64,000 nucleotides of DNA from Botrytis cinerea B05.10 (Eukaryota > Ascomycota > Leotiomycetes > Helotiales > Sclerotiniaceae): NCBI RefSeq assembly GCF_000143535.2, contig NC_037320.1, positions 2,232,001 to 2,296,000 of the forward strand. The letters are read 5' to 3'. The position numbers were made by a program, and so were the translations under genes. Numbering within the stretch: the stretch's first letter is position 1; every line of letters begins with the position of its first letter. Shown one piece after another: positions 1 to 12,578 of this stretch. Under the pieces are notes generated by a model, which was not told the origin of the DNA, did not search any database, and was given only the letters and a program-made list of their open reading frames with translations.

Positions 1-640
1 TTAGATCCTAGTGCGAGCCAGTCCATAACCTTGTTCCTCGCTCTCAAACATTTTGAACTGATGAGTTAGCCAACCTTTACTAGCCAATCTTCTAGAGATC
101 TATCATCTTTCAATTCACCCTCCAATCTTTGAATTTGCCGAGAAGGGTATTATAGAGTCCCCGAGTAATTAATCTGGTTGTTGTGTGCATAGAGGTAATC
201 ATAATCGGGGTTGCCAATCTCGGCAACACTTTTGGGGCATTTTAGGACCCGTACTACTCGATTTTATCAAATTTTGCAACTAAAACTCAGAGTACGAAGA
301 TTGTATACGCGAAACGATGACTTCCATTCCACGTCAAAATTGCCAACGCTACAAGTGTTGAACTAGACATATAAAAAAGCGGACTTCACCGAGTGCAAGA
401 GTCAAGATAAGTCTCGACCCTACAGTACAAAATGGCACCAGGCCACAATTCATGTGATGCGCAGCCAACAAAAATCGGATTAAAGGTTACAGCAGTTGAT
501 AATTATGACAAGTGGGATTATCACTGACTCTAATTGGGGATATTCGAGGTTAGCAAGTGCTATAGGTTATTCGCAATCTTGTATTGTTGTACGTTCATTA
601 TCTTTCGCAGCAATCTAAACAACTTTACCACCATACCAAA
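1..640. other. Intergenic, no gene recognised
   Basis: No open frame here has family motifs or plausible splice-linked exons. The right edge is the 3' flank of the minus-strand transporter gene. Moderately AT-rich, no repeats noticed. Confidence 0.6.
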
Positions 641-2044
641 CTACTCACTCCTCCTCACAACCCCCGGAACAAACCACCAAGCCCCCATCATCCCCCCCAA
701 CAACCCTAAAACAACTGGCTGCAAAACCCTGGCTCCTCCCCCGTCCCCACCATCCAAATTCGCCGCCAAAATACCAGTCACAGCTGGGAATATATTTCCA
801 CCGGCTTGACCAATTACAAACATTAGACCCAGGGCAGGTGTAATGATTCTCGACGGAAGAAGTGATTTAGCATGCGTAATTGCTGCTGGGAAAAATGGCC
901 CTAGGAAAAATCCAAGTAAACATACGATGACGACACTGCCGATTAGACTGGCGAGTCTCCAGCTAATGATTTGTAAAATGATGCATAAGAAGGAATAGAG
1001 GAGAATCATTGGTTTTTCGCCGAATCGGTGAGTAGGTTCGATGAGGAAGAGACGGCCGAGTGCGTTTCCTGCGTAGAAGAGAGTGGGAAGGTAGCCAATT
1101 GATGTGGTTTTAATTCCTGAGTTGGGTGCGAGAGTAATGAGATAAGTGACTAGCCAGCCGCCAATGGTTATGCTGCTACCCAAATGGAAGAAAAAGAACA
1201 AACTAATGACCCAAACACTCTTTGCTCCCAGAATTTCCACAACATCTCTCCACATTGCACTTCCTCTTCTTGCATGATCACTTTGTTCACCTTCTTCACC
1301 TCGTTCTTCATTATTCTGATTATGCAGAGGCTTAATCACTAGTTCTCTTGCAAAGGCCCAGACAACTAAGCAAACATTCAGGCCTGCAACTCCAGCCAAA
1401 GCCCCATAACTCTCCATCCAGTGTACCGGCTTGGCAGTTGCAACGGCAGTTACAGCCAATGGGCCAAGCAAACATCCCACACTATACGCCGCATGTACCA
1501 CACCCAACCATCGATGTGCCTTGTCACCAACCTGGGCTATGTAGGTATTTGCCTGAGCATCCTGATATGCTTGACCAAGAGCCGCCAAACCAAAGCTCAC
1601 TACGAATAACGGCCATGGAGGCCCCCAAATCCTTATAAACTGAGTCAAAAGTTGCAAACTTGCACCTAGAAGTAGTACCCCACCAATGCCCAGACGTAGA
1701 TTGGTTTGGAGGAATGGAATACTAATCGCCGCAAATGCCCAGCCGAGAAAGCAGGAGAGATACAGAAACGCGATGGATGATGTGGAAAGCGTATATGTGT
1801 CCAATATGTAAGGGATGAGAGAACCGAGGCTACCATCATTGAGCCCAGCGGTGAAAAAAGCAAGAATTGATGATGTAAGTCTCAAGATCAGGGTAAAATT
1901 CGATGTTGATTCAAGGGGAGTTGGTGATGAATCGGATGGGGGGCGAGGTGAGATACTTTGTGATGATGATACTGCATCTGTCCTAAGTACGGAAAGGGGG
2001 ATCTCGGTTGAGGGACTTTGGTGAATGGTCTGCGTTTGGGACAT
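641..2044 (-). CDS. Major facilitator superfamily transporter (Bsc6/FucP-like)
   Basis: A single-exon 467-residue polytopic membrane protein. The frame stays open upstream through a GTG codon, but the first ATG is at 2044 and is the likely start. The N-terminal ~60 residues are Ser/Pro/Thr-rich and cytosolic-looking. About twelve hydrophobic segments follow, beginning with an FTAGLNDGSLGSLIPY segment that resembles the first helix of fungal Bsc6-like and bacterial fucose-permease-like MFS proteins. A charged central loop (Glu/Asn-rich, around residues 240-265) separates the two six-helix halves, as is normal for MFS. The substrate cannot be read from sequence. The next gene is 1 kb away on the same strand, so no operon-like link is implied. 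I am confident of the superfamily and less so of the subfamily. Confidence 0.88.
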   Translation of the reverse strand: MSQTQTIHQSPSTEIPLSVLRTDAVSSSQSISPRPPSDSSPTPLESTSNFTLILRLTSSILAFFTAGLNDGSLGSLIPYILDTYTLSTSSIAFLYLSCFLGWAFAAISIPFLQTNLRLGIGGVLLLGASLQLLTQFIRIWGPPWPLFVVSFGLAALGQAYQDAQANTYIAQVGDKAHRWLGVVHAAYSVGCLLGPLAVTAVATAKPVHWMESYGALAGVAGLNVCLVVWAFARELVIKPLHNQNNEERGEEGEQSDHARRGSAMWRDVVEILGAKSVWVISLFFFFHLGSSITIGGWLVTYLITLAPNSGIKTTSIGYLPTLFYAGNALGRLFLIEPTHRFGEKPMILLYSFLCIILQIISWRLASLIGSVVIVCLLGFFLGPFFPAAITHAKSLLPSRIITPALGLMFVIGQAGGNIFPAVTGILAANLDGGDGGGARVLQPVVLGLLGGMMGAWWFVPGVVRRSE

Positions 2045-3017
2045 GATGTAGCCGCTCTTTTTCAGAGAGCGGAAAATCGCAGGGCAAAAAAGACAAAAGG
2101 AACATACAACAGTGGGGATTCGCTGGTGGTCACCCACCCAACTACTAATCCACCGATCTGAAGCTTGTGTATGGCAGAGCGGACGGGATGCCCAATTCTC
2201 TTCAGTCTATGGTCGTATATGAGAGATTAATTCTCAATAATCAATATATCACCTGTGTCAACGGAAGAAACCTCTTTAATAAAATACCAGATGTATATAT
2301 ATGGCATAACCGACAGTGACATCACGGTGCTGACAGCGCAGCCCCTCATCGCTTGACGGCCCGAAATTCCGGAACGTACGGATAATGTTCGGACCATAAT
2401 ATCCCACCTATGGCGCTCTTCTGATTGGCGTGACTCGAGTGAATATGCACGTGGTCACACTTGGCTTTCGTAGTATTCGGCCCAGGATGATATCAATATT
2501 CCATACACTCTCAACAGAACATCGTGAATACATCATACTCACCGCTGAGATAATACAAATTATTGCAAGCGTTCTACTACAAAAGAGGGGCAAAGACAGG
2601 ATCGACAAAAAATGAAGCAATTACTTCACGCATTAGAGTTCAAGATTGAGGTGGCCAAATCTCTCATTGTATTGCCCTGACGAGGGCCTAGGCTGGCGCA
2701 TCCACTAGGGACCGCCCATACACAATCATCAAGATCATGCACACAACTAAAGCTACAGCATCTCCATGCATCCCAACAGAAATAAGAAAGAGTGGTGCGA
2801 AGAAGTCGCCCGACCAGTAGATCCATCCATACCATTTCCTTTCCAATTCCAAACGCAACGAGTAACATACCCACAGAGTAAGTTAAGCAATTTGTTAGGG
2901 TTGATAGCAAAACAGTACAGAAAGCAAAAAGAAAAAAGCAAACGCGAGTTCCTTCCGCTAAAAAGAACAATATCGAAGCGAGGTAGCAAGGGGTATGAGT
3001 GAGAAAAGGATAGAAAA
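2045..3017. other. Spacer between transporter and BTB gene
   Basis: This contains the 5' flank of the transporter and the 3' flank of the BTB gene. A minus-strand open frame at 2626-3090 overlaps the 3' end of the BTB gene in another frame and has no recognisable domain. A TATATATA-like stretch near 2294 lies about 250 bases upstream of the transporter ATG. Confidence 0.5.
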
Positions 3018-4218
3018 TTAATCTCGTGTCATCAAAAAGGTGGCCAACCTCATATGGCCGAGGCGGAGGAATTTGGTGCAAGCATCGCAAAACCCCCCCA
3101 AAAATGGGTCCAAATTTGATGGAGATATATGATCAATCTCAAAAACAATTGACGCCGTGCCGAAATACCATGGAACGTGCAACACTTCAAATAGTTCTTG
3201 GAGATTTGGAATTTCTACCATAGAAGTCAGTAAACCTGTAAGTGAGTAGGTCAGTAGTTCATGAAAAAGGAGAAGAATGGCTGACCCAATATCCACAATG
3301 TCATCCACATGATTGCACAATGCCACAAAAAGATCAAAAAAAAGTTTACCGCCACTCTCCATTTCTGTCTGCATGGTTCCGCTCCTCTTAAATGTCTTAC
3401 GACATCTGATAATCAAGGCAAGATAATGAGCGCGTAGCCTAGAGTCCGTGTCTGGCGTGTTGTCATAAGCATACCGAGCACTACGAAGAATTGTAGCAAC
3501 CTCGATTCCACTCTGTAAACCTTGCTTCCTAAGAGCAACGCGTTTGAGTTCCTCAAGACCATACTTCTCCGCAGCGCAGTATATGACAGTATCCTTCAAA
3601 AGGTGTTCTCCCACGCTGGATATATAACTTGTAGCCTCTACTGACCCGCGGCCACCTATATTTTCGGGGTTGGGTGAATGATCTGCATCCTCAAGCTCCC
3701 AAGAGTTTCGGCGTTTGTTGTGAATCAAACGTGGATAGTAGTCACCCTTCTATCAATTGGTCAGTACTATCAATGACCACTGTATGTCTTACATCATCAG
3801 TGAACATACGTAAAGATATTCGAGAACACAGGAGAAGATTTCGGGTTCTTCGTCGGGTAAAGCCATCCTCTTACTCTGCGCCTCGAAGAATTGTCCTCTC
3901 AATGCCGTCGCAAAGTATGGAGACAAGGAAAGTACATCTTCATGCGCCGCAAACAGTCGTCCTTCCTTACCAACAGTAAAAGTTACAATTGGTGAGGTCA
4001 AGCTACTACAGTGATTTCCCATTAGTTTAGATCCAACTCGAGCCTGAATTCATATCCAATGACATGATTAGCCTCTCTTACCTCGCATTGGGTGAGTCTT
4101 GCGCGCTTTGTTCGAACGACTTCTGCAATTTCGACAATTTTGCAGGATCCCTATATGATTTCTTCGATTTGATGTTCTTTTCCACACGATCCTTCGATCT
4201 GTGGGAACGCTTGAACAT
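3018..4218 (-). CDS. BTB/POZ domain protein, three exons
   Basis: Exons are 4082-4218, 3810-4002 and 3018-3749, giving 353 residues. The first exon is basic (Lys/Arg-rich, disordered). Exon 2 opens the BTB fold with a V-x-F-x-V-G strand followed by FAAHEDVLSLSPYFATAL, the usual fungal 'stored away from' helix, and ends in EYLY. Exon 3 resumes with KGDYYP, the normal continuation of this fold, then a helical region through AAEKYGLEELKR. Splice sites are GTAAG, GTATGT and TAG, in phase. Fungal proteins of this type are probably adaptors for protein-protein interaction, some via Cullin-3. The C-terminal ~95 residues are uncertain: a 50-nt stretch at 3236-3285 has a GTCAGC donor, a CTGAC branch site and a CAG acceptor, and if spliced out the protein would end about 60 residues earlier. 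Confidence 0.8.
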
Positions 4219-5633
4219 GGCTGCTTCGGTTTTATTGTGAATTGATCGATATATGGATTTGGAGGGGTAATTGAATGAGTGACGAAATGAGTATTCGGAT
4301 GTAAGGGTAGGGAGAGAAAGGTGGTTGAAATTGACACACAAAACGAAAGATTGACAGGGTCTCGGAAGAAATCTCAAAATTGTACTAAGTGACAGTATTG
4401 AGATTCTTGAGTGTTGGTAGTCGACCCGAATGGTGTGGTAAGGAAAGGAAAAAAGGTCGCGAGGGCGCGAAGAGGCCTCAATATATATATTCATCTATTG
4501 ACACACTGCGGCCAACCATTTTCTTGGCAGGCAACCGATTTGTAGTGCCACGTGATACTCGGTCAGTCCAATTGAGGTTCAAATGGTAGGGATCGAAATA
4601 TCTGTTTCATTTGATTCGTTCTACTCAATGCCGCTCAGCCTCAAGTTCATATCGTGACGAGTTCATTCGTTGCTATGTGTAGCATTTTTGTGATGCCTAT
4701 CATAGGCTGCATCTTCCGTCTTCGCTGTCCCGATAAAGCCTGGCATTACAGTCACATGCACGCGGGGTATTATCACGTGTTTATGCGTTTCAACCAATGT
4801 TAACATCGTAACTTTCTACTCTCCGTCTTCAACATCAAATTTCTTTCGATCAAAAAGCGACCTGCTCCGGATACTTCGTTTCTTTGGAACGTGCGAACTG
4901 GCCATGCCGTGGCCTATGTGAATGGATCTTGGTGCCTATACGGTGAGCTCAGAGGCTGTCCCTGATTAAGCGTGAATTTGCTCAACTAAACCCCGATTCT
5001 TGATATCAAGTACAGGAATACTCAGTGCAGCAAAAGTGCTCGAAGTCGAGCGCCGTCTGAATAAGACTGTTATTTTACCGGACCGGCGTACATGATGAAA
5101 GAAGACCTAATTTCGTTAGTGGCCGATCTATAGGACAAAAATGTTCTGTAACAATGTCAACGTCGATTCAGCGTAGCCTTGTTTTCTTAGGAATCAAAAA
5201 CTGATGTCGCATTTTGAAGTGGAAAGTCTGTACACTTTCATGCTGATCAAGTGTGCTGACCTCATCATCTAGATTTCTTGGCTGAAGAACAGATATGAAG
5301 TCTCAAACCGCAAATACGTATGCCATGTTCCTGTTATACCCGCTCGTGGTCGAAAGGCTTGAATGGAGAATGAATAAGTTTTTGTTACAACGGATAATCA
5401 TCCGGCGAGAGAAAGGAAAACTAACTTCGGGGTGAAGGGGACTGCACAAATACACGCATATTGTGAAAGAGAATTTGTGTCCCATCAATGGGCAATTAAT
5501 AAATTTTCAAAAAGGAACCTAAATACTAATCCCTATATAACACACAATATTGCCCGCACGTCCTGCCCGTCAATTGATTATACGTCTCAATGAGTGCCCA
5601 CACGTCCGATTGCTCAATATTGAGTACTAGGTC
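4219..5633. other. Intergenic, no gene recognised
   Basis: This is the 5' flank of the BTB gene and the 3' flank of the monooxygenase gene. Only short, motif-free open frames occur on either strand. Confidence 0.55.
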
Positions 5634-7408
5634 CTATGCTACAATCCAACCCTGATAGTCATTCTCGTTACTTCTCGCCAATGTTGCTGTGTACTCTGGG
5701 ATACCACCAGCCCTATGATAATGTTAATATCCACAAAAGAAAGCAGGTAATTATGAGAGAAAATCTTACCAGTTAAGCGGTTCAACCTTCCTTCCAGGAA
5801 TATTTGCCCCCTGATACCAGCTTTTTGCCAGCGGAAACAAAGAATTATTCCAAGCATCGCTCATCCTCCTATACCAATCCTCTTCCGCTTCACTCTTTGC
5901 CTCGAAATAAGTTAAGTTTTTCTCGCTCAATCCCTTTATCGTGTCCGCAACGTATTCCGCTTGGAATTGAGTACAGCTCGGTCCATTCGAGAATGCAGTA
6001 GGTGCTTGAGGACCATAGAGGAAAAACATGTTGGGAAAGTTGTTCATTGCAATACCCATAGCTGTGCGTGTTCCATCTTTCCATTTCTGAGCAATGGTGC
6101 GACCATCTATACCTTGGATGTTGAGCTGAGCAAGCGATCCAGTACAAGAATCAAACCCCGTAGCCAAAATTAAAACGTCGAATTCTACTTCTCCTTCTTT
6201 GGTTTTAATACCCTTTTCACTAACTTCTAAGATGGGCGATTCGTTTACATCGATAATATCAATGTGTGGTAGAGAGAAAACTTCATAGATGTTTTGCTCC
6301 AGAGAAGGGCGTTTAGTTCCCCACGGATGGGGTGGAATCTCTGGTGCCAAGAGCTTTTGTTTTTTGGGGTCGGGAACTCGTTTGAGCACTGATTTACGCC
6401 AAAAATTGTAGGCTTCATCGTTGGCGGCTTGTTCAAAAAGCATGTCTTTGTAGTTGCCGAGCCAGAAATGAAAATCGCCTTGCTTGATCAGTAGGTCATG
6501 GAAGGTGGCTTCCCGCTCTTTTGGCGTATCATCGAAAGTGTTTTTTTCTAGAAATTCATATGGGAAACCAGCGAATGTATGTCGTGTTTTCTCAAATACT
6601 TCTTCATATTTGCCCTCGGCTTTTTTTCTGGCTTCTTCTTCTGGATTAAGAAGTCCTTGCTTCATGGGTAAGGCGTAGTTTGGTGTTCGTTGATAAACGG
6701 TAAGATGATTAACAACAGGTCCAATGGTTTGAATCACCTGAATACCAGTTGCTCCAGTTCCGATTTGACCAACTCGTTTATTCTTTAAATTAACACCATG
6801 CTGAGGCCATGTTGCTGTATGATATATGTCTCCTTTGAAATTACTAAGTCCGTTAAACGGGGGTGTAAACCGACGAGATGCAAACCCTATGCATGGTATG
6901 AACCATCGACAATAGATTTCGGAGCCATCTGAGCATTCTACGAGCCATTGGTTGCGTTGCTTGTCGAAGGTAGCTCCGTCGACATGTTTGTCGAATTCAA
7001 GATCTTTTCGAACATCCCATTTCTGTTCAACATATTCAAAATATCGACGAATCTCCCTGCCACCGGGAAATCTCTCTTTGAATGTGAAGTCCTCCCATAA
7101 CTCTTTGTCGAATAATTGATAAATTGGGGAGTCAGAATCAACTCGAGCGCCGGGCTGTTGTATATTAGCTTTAGAGCCATACATAATACGTCCAGAAACA
7201 TACATAACAATTCCAATACCAGGTACCTCCACTCTTCGAGCCTTTCTCATAAATCTTACAATTAAGTCCTTGCTTTCGAAGCCTTATGGACTTATTAGCG
7301 ACTAGTCATTCGATTTAGGAGTTGAACCTACTTATTCAGCATAGTAAAAGAGCCAAATCCAGCTCCTACTAGTAGCACGTCTACTTCTTCAATTTGTATT
7401 GAGCCCAT
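5634..7408 (-). CDS. Flavin monooxygenase, Baeyer-Villiger type
   Basis: Four exons (7332-7408, 7204-7282, 5770-7154, 5634-5712) encode 539 residues, the usual size for cyclohexanone-monooxygenase-like enzymes. The N-terminus carries an FAD Rossmann motif (VLLVGAGFGSF, Ser replacing the last Gly). Next come GGTWYWN and PGARVDSDS, split exactly by intron 2. The Baeyer-Villiger signature F-x-G-x3-H-x3-W-P is seen as FKGDIYHTATWP. A second nucleotide-binding motif (GQIGTGATGIQVI) serves NADPH, and ATGFD lies near the C-terminus. The family inserts oxygen next to ketones or oxidises heteroatoms with NADPH and O2; the substrate is not readable. Exon 4 restores the conserved ending EPLNWAGGIPEY, which supports the last intron (5713-5769) over a stop right after the donor. 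A role in secondary metabolism or xenobiotic breakdown is inference. Confidence 0.93.
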
Positions 7409-9901
7409 GATGAGTTGTTTACACGCTTACTGTCGAAAAAATAACTATCAAGAGAACCAAAATTGAAGGGAACCTCGGTCTTTATGTATAGAAAGCTACC
7501 AGGATATCTTGAAGTGGCTAGCTGCTACATATCAAACTCAAAAAATAGAAGCTGAAAGTGTAAGACGCAAGGTTCTAATTTGGATTAGAGGGTGCAGGGC
7601 AGCGTTGTATTCGGTCTTCGATGGCACGTTGAACGTTCCAATTCCATGCACTAGTACCCACAGCTCTGATTTTCGAGCCATTCGAGGAGCAAAACATACT
7701 CGGACAGATGGGCTCAGCATTTGAGATTCCAAGACATTTGAGGAGTAAAGTAATGTATGATTGGACAGATGGGTATTCACATTACAATTTTCCGCGCATG
7801 CTAATTCGTATGTTGTTGCCAGCATGGAGAACTAATCTGAAACACCACCACAAATTCACTGCAGGAATTAGTTATAAGACTTGAAGAAATAATGAGATCA
7901 CGGCGGATGTAAATTCGCAGTGGTGCGGGGTAACCCTTAGCCCCATAAATACATTATTCCCGTGGGATAGCGGGGAGGCACTCTCTAAAGCTAATCGTAA
8001 CCGAGCACGATGATAGAACTAGAAGTAAGAATTGACTACACCCGCTCTCAAGAAGACTTACGGTCCATAGGTCACATGGGAATATGAATTCTAATATTCG
8101 TCGTTTGATATGTACCGAGGCTGCTAAGCCAAAAATGAATGCCGGTATCATCGCTGCTTGACTCCACAATGGGGGGTACGCCCTGTTGTTAGTCACCTGT
8201 AGCTACGAATTTTTGGGAAAGTTTCCCGAGTTGTGTTGCATTTTGCCGTTTCTTGATCTGCATGAATCTGCCACTCATCAATAATTCTGGCTACTGCAGA
8301 TATAACAGACATACGCAAGAGGGCCCGTGTTTGTTATCTCTAGGTCGCGTGTCGATGCAATTTTGGTGGAGTCACCATAGATAGGATTACAGTTTTGGCG
8401 GTGCTTCGAAATGGTATTGGGACTTTTGTTTAGTCGGTGCATTAGTTTTTGCATTTTTCATTATCCTTTATATGGACTGACAAGAATAAACGCACGGCTA
8501 TAAACATTCGTTGAAGAAGCCAATTCAAAATGTTAGAGTGTAGATTCGTGTCATCTTTTGGAAGAGTGATGATCTCGTCGGTTATTAGTGTAACAGAAGG
8601 TCTACCACAAAATCCATACATGGTGATCAGCCATGATAGCAGAGAAGGGTTCGCCGGTCACACTCTAGCGATTGGTCTAGAACTTCCTGCCTTTCATTAA
8701 ATGTTGGTGTTTGCAGGTAGCCTTACGGCTTGGCCTAGCAATCCCACCACCTTCTGGTTACCTGTTACTCGTACCAAATTTAGTCACGAACGCAGCTCTG
8801 TGGTGTAACATTAAGAATCAAGGGGAAAAAGGATTTTTGACTACATTTTTGTGTTCTTGGCTCATTTATCTAGCATTTGGTCCTGTATCATCAAAGAAAA
8901 GTGTATCTAATCGAAGGAGAATATATCTCCAACTTTTGAATTGTTTCACACTTCCTCATACACTCTTACTAGCGACCCCAAAATTTACAATCTTTTTGAG
9001 GATCATTCTCCCACGTTCCAATGTAGCTCTTCTGGTTTTAGGTATATGTGGTGTTTGAATTTTCCAGGTTGTGTTGCCATATAATTTTCTTTTACCGGTT
9101 GCAAAATCTCTGGCTGTGCCAAAACTGTCCGAATGGATGGATATATAGTAGCCATTGTGGTTCTCAAAAGGATCAGCGAACTATTTTTGCAAGAACGGAT
9201 TCACTAACTTGTTTCCCACAAAAGTAACCATGGAGCAAAGATCCATCTCCAAGGGAGTCAAATTTATATAGCAGTTAGCAACCCCCCTAACGATGACAAG
9301 ATCGTCAGAATCACAATGCGCTGTTTTGGTGCTTCTTCCACCATCGTTTATGGTCAGCTCAAGTAGATATATTACTATGAGCTTTGGCACAATACAACGA
9401 GTCCCTTAGTCTCATGAAATAGGCATGGGAGAGAGGCGATGATGACTTGGAAAATACGAATGAAATTGACCGTCTTTTGGAGCCATTTCAAACCTTATGA
9501 GTTATTTAGCTCCGAATTCAGTACTTTGAATGGATTATCTATCTGAATATCTTTATATGCCACGCCTAGTCCTCTGGGTAATAGCAGAGACTCATGATAG
9601 TTTAGCAATCACACCTTATTTCCAAGGGGAAATCTCAGGAATCGCTACTCCTTTCACTTTCTATTCTACAATATCTTGATGGCTTCGATCGGTTTGAGAA
9701 TCTAGACTGTCAGATATTCGGTATTCGAAACTATTCGATAGGATACCGAAGCTATCCCGGAAGTTTACCCGTGTGTAGTCGTTCAATCTTTCATTTTACT
9801 GGTGGAACACATTTTCCCGAAAGCCAACATGACAATAGTGATAATTTAGTTTAAGCCCTACAACAAATTGTAGACTTTTCAAATACACATGCACTACTTC
9901 T
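7409..9901. other. 2.5-kb gene-poor spacer
   Basis: There is no gene I can support. A plus-strand frame of 115 codons at 8711-9058 is hydrophobic but shows no domain, signal peptide logic or splice-linked partner. The spacer may include decayed sequence. Confidence 0.5.
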
Positions 9902-9948
9902 CATCTAAAGCTCCATCTAAAGCTCCATCTAAAGCTCCATCTACAATA
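9902..9948. repeat. 12-bp tandem repeat, about 3.8 copies
   Basis: The unit CATCTAAAGCTC is repeated head to tail three times and followed by a partial copy. It lies just beyond the stop codon of the NmrA-like gene, probably in its 3' untranslated region or terminator zone. Confidence 0.9.
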
Positions 9949-10001
9949 TATTGACATCTACAATCCGAAGCCCAGATCCCGTTATCCCATCACGCTCAAG
10001 T

Positions 10002-10972
10002 TCAACCCTCCACAATCACCCTCATAGCCTCATCCAAATCCTCTTCCTGTACCCCCAGCAACTCATTCGATATCTCCTCATACTCCCCATAGTCCCCACC
10101 ATACCCCTTGACAGAATTAATATATCTAATCAGCGCCACCCCACCACTAAAATCTCCCTTCTTCATCTTCTCGATTCCGATTCTCTTCTGCTCTTCCGCA
10201 TCAACATATGTAACATCCCACTTCTTACCCGTCGCCTTTTCAAGGGAAGCGAGGATTTGGTTTTGCGAAACACGAAAACTGGAGATGAAAAGATACCTAT
10301 TGGCGGTCTCTTCTGGGTGGAGCAATGCGTTCTTGAGAGCGGTGCCGATGGATGCAATTGTTGTGGTTGAATATGCATCTTTACCTTCATTGTAAATGAT
10401 AGCTTTGTGTTCTTTCAAGTCAAAGCCCATAACTCGCCTCACAGCCCTATTGTTCAGATTAATCAGTTACAGTTTTCAAAAGGGAAAAGAGCCAATTTAT
10501 CTGTCACATACAGTTCAAAGAATGGACCGGTGACAAACGCCGACCATGTCAACCCTTCCTTTTCTTTGTCCTTCAAATATTCCACCGTGTCCACCTTGGT
10601 CTTCAAAAACTGCGGGACAACCTCCATAGCCTTTTTGTTTCTCGTATCATTTCCAAACTCAGACGGCACAAAACGTTTCACGCCGGCTTTGACAGCTGCA
10701 TCTATAATTGCCTTTTGCTGCACAGCACCAGCAGCTTTTGCTATAGTTGAGATGACTACATCTTGGCCTTTCAAAGCTTCCAGAAGCTCATCTTCTGGAT
10801 ACTCGTCACTGACCCGATGAACAACGAGATGAGCTGGGAAAACAGATTTGGAGGATTTGCGAGAGAGGATGGAAACATTGAAGTTGGGATCAGTGTCGAA
10901 AGTAGAGAGGATCAAGGCGCCCAGATTGCCGGCTGCCCCAACTATGATGACATTTTTGAGCGGAGAAGACAT
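10002..10972 (-). CDS. NmrA-like / isoflavone-reductase-like NAD(P)-binding protein
   Basis: Two exons (10512-10972 and 10002-10446) join in phase across a 65-nt intron (GTATGT...AATAG), giving 301 residues. The N-terminus is an NAD(P)-binding Rossmann motif (VIIVGAAGNLGALI). It is followed by SILSRKSS, the NADP 2'-phosphate-binding region, and later VKRFVPSEFGNDT, the typical PCBER/isoflavone-reductase segment. Members of this atypical short-chain dehydrogenase group are reductases or, like NmrA, redox-sensing regulators that bind NAD(P) without turnover. Which applies here cannot be decided from sequence. The canonical catalytic Lys position of plant reductases is not obvious. The nearest neighbour is the monooxygenase 2.6 kb away on the same strand; a shared pathway is possible but unsupported. 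Confidence 0.88.
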
Positions 10973-12578
10973 TTTTGGTGCTTCGATCAGAGAATTGTAA
11001 GTGTGCTTTTACCTGTTCTAATGTGTTAGAATCTCTGGGTGGTCTAGAGTAAAATATAAGCGAACATACCAAACTCGCTATTGTAATTCTAGGATGAAAT
11101 TGTTGAAGTGAGCTATCTAATCAATCTAAAAATGAGGAGCTTGAAACAGGTCAATGTTAGAAATGAATTTAATAAACGTCTCGAAGATTTCTTTCAAATG
11201 TGTTCGTAATTGAGGTACTGATGTTTAGATGCAGATGCATTTGAAGAGGAAGTTCAGCCAAATTTATAGAAGGCCCTCTGTTCAAAAATTAACGAGTGAA
11301 AGCATTTGATTTGAAATTAACGAGCGAAAGTAATTGATTTGAAATCAGCGAAAGAGCTGACACATTTTCGGACAATGCAGAAAATCCGAGTCCCACAATC
11401 CCAAATATTGGCGCGATGTACAATGTGGAAGAGAAGACATTCAAATTGCTGAGTGGAATACCGCAACACGTTCAGGAGATGTTTTCTCGATAATATGGGT
11501 GCTAATGTATTGGGTGTCCGACCATGTTGCTTCTCCAGCAACTCTGCCTTAGATTCGCGTGATAGAAGCCACGGGAAAAGTGATGAAGAAGAAAATCAGG
11601 TCTCCTTTCCAACCGCACTGCGTTCGTCTCGACATGTCATCATCGAAAAATATCAAGATCAACATGAGTTCAACAAGTACGATACTGTATGTATGTATAC
11701 CTCTCAAGCATTCTCTCACTTCACCACTTCCGCATGGTCCTAGATGACCTTCACCATTTCCCAAATCATACATCGATCCCACCATTTCAAGCATCAGTTA
11801 TTATAACGCAGTAGAAGTATACACAACTCCACCTCCCACTCCCCTCACAGTCCATCAACAACCTAACACAGCATATTTGCTAAAGAAGGCTCTTTTCCAA
11901 TCCGCTCCTGAAAAGGGTTACACTTATTTCATCAACTTAATGTAAATATTTTCCACTCCCATCCTGACGTAGGATCACACATAGAAATCTAGCTCCCCCC
12001 AATCTTCCTTCAGGCTTTTTACTAAGATCCTTCATAAATACTCGACATTGTCGTATTCCACGTTCCTACCGATTGACCATACTCGTACTCATCCACTTGG
12101 ATCACCAAAGGCTATTACAGCTACCCCTTGTATTCTTTCTCAAGTTCCCCTCGAACATAGAAAATGATTTGGCAGACCACAATGTCTCCAGTATAAAATT
12201 GCCAATCCAATTCACTCAACACCATAAATTTTCTCAACAGAACGACCATCTCAAAAAGGATCACATTCGAATGAGAATTAGCTATCAAATTACACAAAAT
12301 GTAAGTACCAAAAACAAATACCAGACAGGTATCAAAAACCAATTTTTGGCCAGGTGAATTACTCCATTCTATCCAGTCCAGTCCCCACCCAGTCCCATGC
12401 ATCCAATTTAATATTGCCATTCAGCACCAACCCCAGCCCAATCCAGGATATGCTATCCAGATCTATAGACCCCCCTCAAAGAAAGAACTCCGTTGATTGA
12501 CTGACTGATTGTAAAAACCATCCCACACAAAGCCATACCATAATTCTCCATGTCTTATTCCATTTACTTCAACCGCAA
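10973..12578. other. Intergenic region with a 28-bp tandem duplication
   Basis: No gene is supported. This is the 5' flank of the NmrA-like gene and the 3' flank of the kinesin gene. Short frames at 11453-11743 and 12073-12357 lack motifs. Confidence 0.5.
11287..11342. repeat. 28-bp tandem duplication
   Basis: Two head-to-tail units (11287-11314 and 11315-11342) beginning AATTAACGAG match at 25 of 28 positions. A partial, more diverged third copy may follow. Confidence 0.85.

Noticed and set aside
2626..3090. 154-codon minus-strand frame
   Set aside because: It overlaps the 3' end of the BTB gene in another frame and shows no motif; judged a chance frame.
8711..9058. 115-codon plus-strand frame
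   Set aside because: Hydrophobic by composition, with no domain, no convincing start context and no linked exon.
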